A DNA stretch of 6,587 bases, from NCBI GenBank assembly GCA_015233285.1, contig JADFYA010000218.1, forward strand, positions 1 to 6,587. The letters run 5' to 3'. This document shows, in pieces, positions 6,092 to 6,587 of the stretch. The stretch's first letter is position 1. Each line of letters starts with the position of its first letter. The notes below the pieces were generated by a model. It worked only from the letters and a program-made list of their open reading frames with translations, ran no database searches and was not told the origin of the DNA. Both the position numbers and the translations under genes were made by a program. Source of the stretch: Deltaproteobacteria bacterium (lineage in GTDB: Bacteria > Desulfobacterota > JADFXK01).

Positions 6092-6587
6092 ATGGACCAA
6101 CGAAAGATCACCATAAATCCCGTCAGCCGGGTGGAAGGGCATGGGAAAGTAACCATCCACTTAGACGATCAGGGCCAGGTGGCTGATGCCCGTTTTCATG
6201 TTGTCCAGTTTCGAGGCTTTGAAGCTTTTTGCCGGCACCGGCCCTATGAAGAAATGCCCATTATCACACAACGTATCTGCGGCATCTGCCCGGTCAGCCA
6301 CCAACTGGCTTCAGCCAAGGCCTGCGATGTCATATTAGGACAAGAAATCCCCGAGACTGCCCGGTTGCTTCGGGAACTACTGCACATGGGCCAGTATATC
6401 CAGTCGCACGCCCTCCATTTCTTTTACCTGGCCAGTCCCGACTTGCTCTTAGGCTGGGACTCGGACCCGGCCAAACGTAATGTGGTGGGCGTCATGGCCG
6501 CATTTCCGGAAGCTGCGGCTAAAGGAATCAGGCTGAGAAAGTTTGGCCAGGAGATAATCAAGACCCTGGCCGGCAAAAAAATTCACC
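6092..6587 (+). CDS. hoxH: [NiFe] hydrogenase large subunit, HoxH type (N-terminal part, runs off the window)
   Basis: The first 165 residues of the catalytic subunit that binds the NiFe(CN)2CO centre and interconverts H2 with protons and electrons. The N-terminus has the conserved [11 protein letters not shown] (Glu15), and residues 61-70 are [10 protein letters not shown], the L1 motif with the NiFe ligands Cys63 and Cys66. Further matches to the bidirectional HoxH family are [43 protein letters not shown] and GKKIH at the window edge. Full-length HoxH is usually about 420-490 residues; the C-terminal DPCxxC-type motif carrying the other two Ni ligands and the maturation-protease cleavage site lie outside the window. 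It follows hoxY after 142 bases containing a palindromic repeat. Group 3 (3d or 3c-like) assignment is firm at group level; the subgroup is an inference from neighbours. Confidence 0.96.
   Translation, partial: MDQRKITINPVSRVEGHGKVTIHLDDQGQVADARFHVVQFRGFEAFCRHRPYEEMPIITQRICGICPVSHQLASAKACDVILGQEIPETARLLRELLHMGQYIQSHALHFFYLASPDLLLGWDSDPAKRNVVGVMAAFPEAAAKGIRLRKFGQEIIKTLAGKKIH

Overview
The window covers most of one plus-strand operon for a cytoplasmic, pyridine-nucleotide-linked [NiFe] hydrogenase. The gene order is that of hoxEFUYH. It opens inside the last part of a HoxE/NuoE-like [2Fe-2S] subunit and closes about 165 codons into the large catalytic subunit HoxH. Three genes are complete: a 1056-residue HoxF-like protein, a 648-residue HoxU/NuoG-like protein and the small subunit HoxY. 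Nothing on the minus strand looks like a real gene.

The protein families, the GC-rich codon use and a dispersed palindrome beginning TGTCATTTCGAGC suggest an anaerobic bacterium, possibly of the Desulfobacterota (deltaproteobacterial) type. That placement is an inference and is weak without a database search. None of the subunits has a Tat signal or a membrane segment, so the complex should be soluble and cytoplasmic.

Layout: 1-201 is the hoxE tail; 217-3387 is hoxF fused to a GltD/NfnB-like flavoprotein; 3388-3446 is a short spacer; 3447-5393 is hoxU with a NuoG-like C-terminal half; 5407-5949 is hoxY; 5950-6091 is a spacer carrying a 57-bp palindromic repeat; 6092 to the window edge is the start of hoxH. 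The first four genes are packed closely, each with its own Shine-Dalgarno sequence. The only sizeable gap is between the two hydrogenase subunits.

How the parts fit together: HoxYH splits or forms H2 at the NiFe site and passes electrons through the single proximal [4Fe-4S] cluster of HoxY. The Fe-S chain of HoxU carries them on to the diaphorase part, where HoxE and HoxF provide an FMN/NAD(H) site. The unusual part is the C-terminal 490 residues of HoxF. They add two [4Fe-4S] clusters, an FAD site and a second dinucleotide site with an NADP(H)-type signature. The complex therefore appears to have two flavins and two pyridine-nucleotide sites. This would suit a hydrogenase that couples H2 to both NAD(H) and NADP(H), or one that bifurcates or confurcates electrons.
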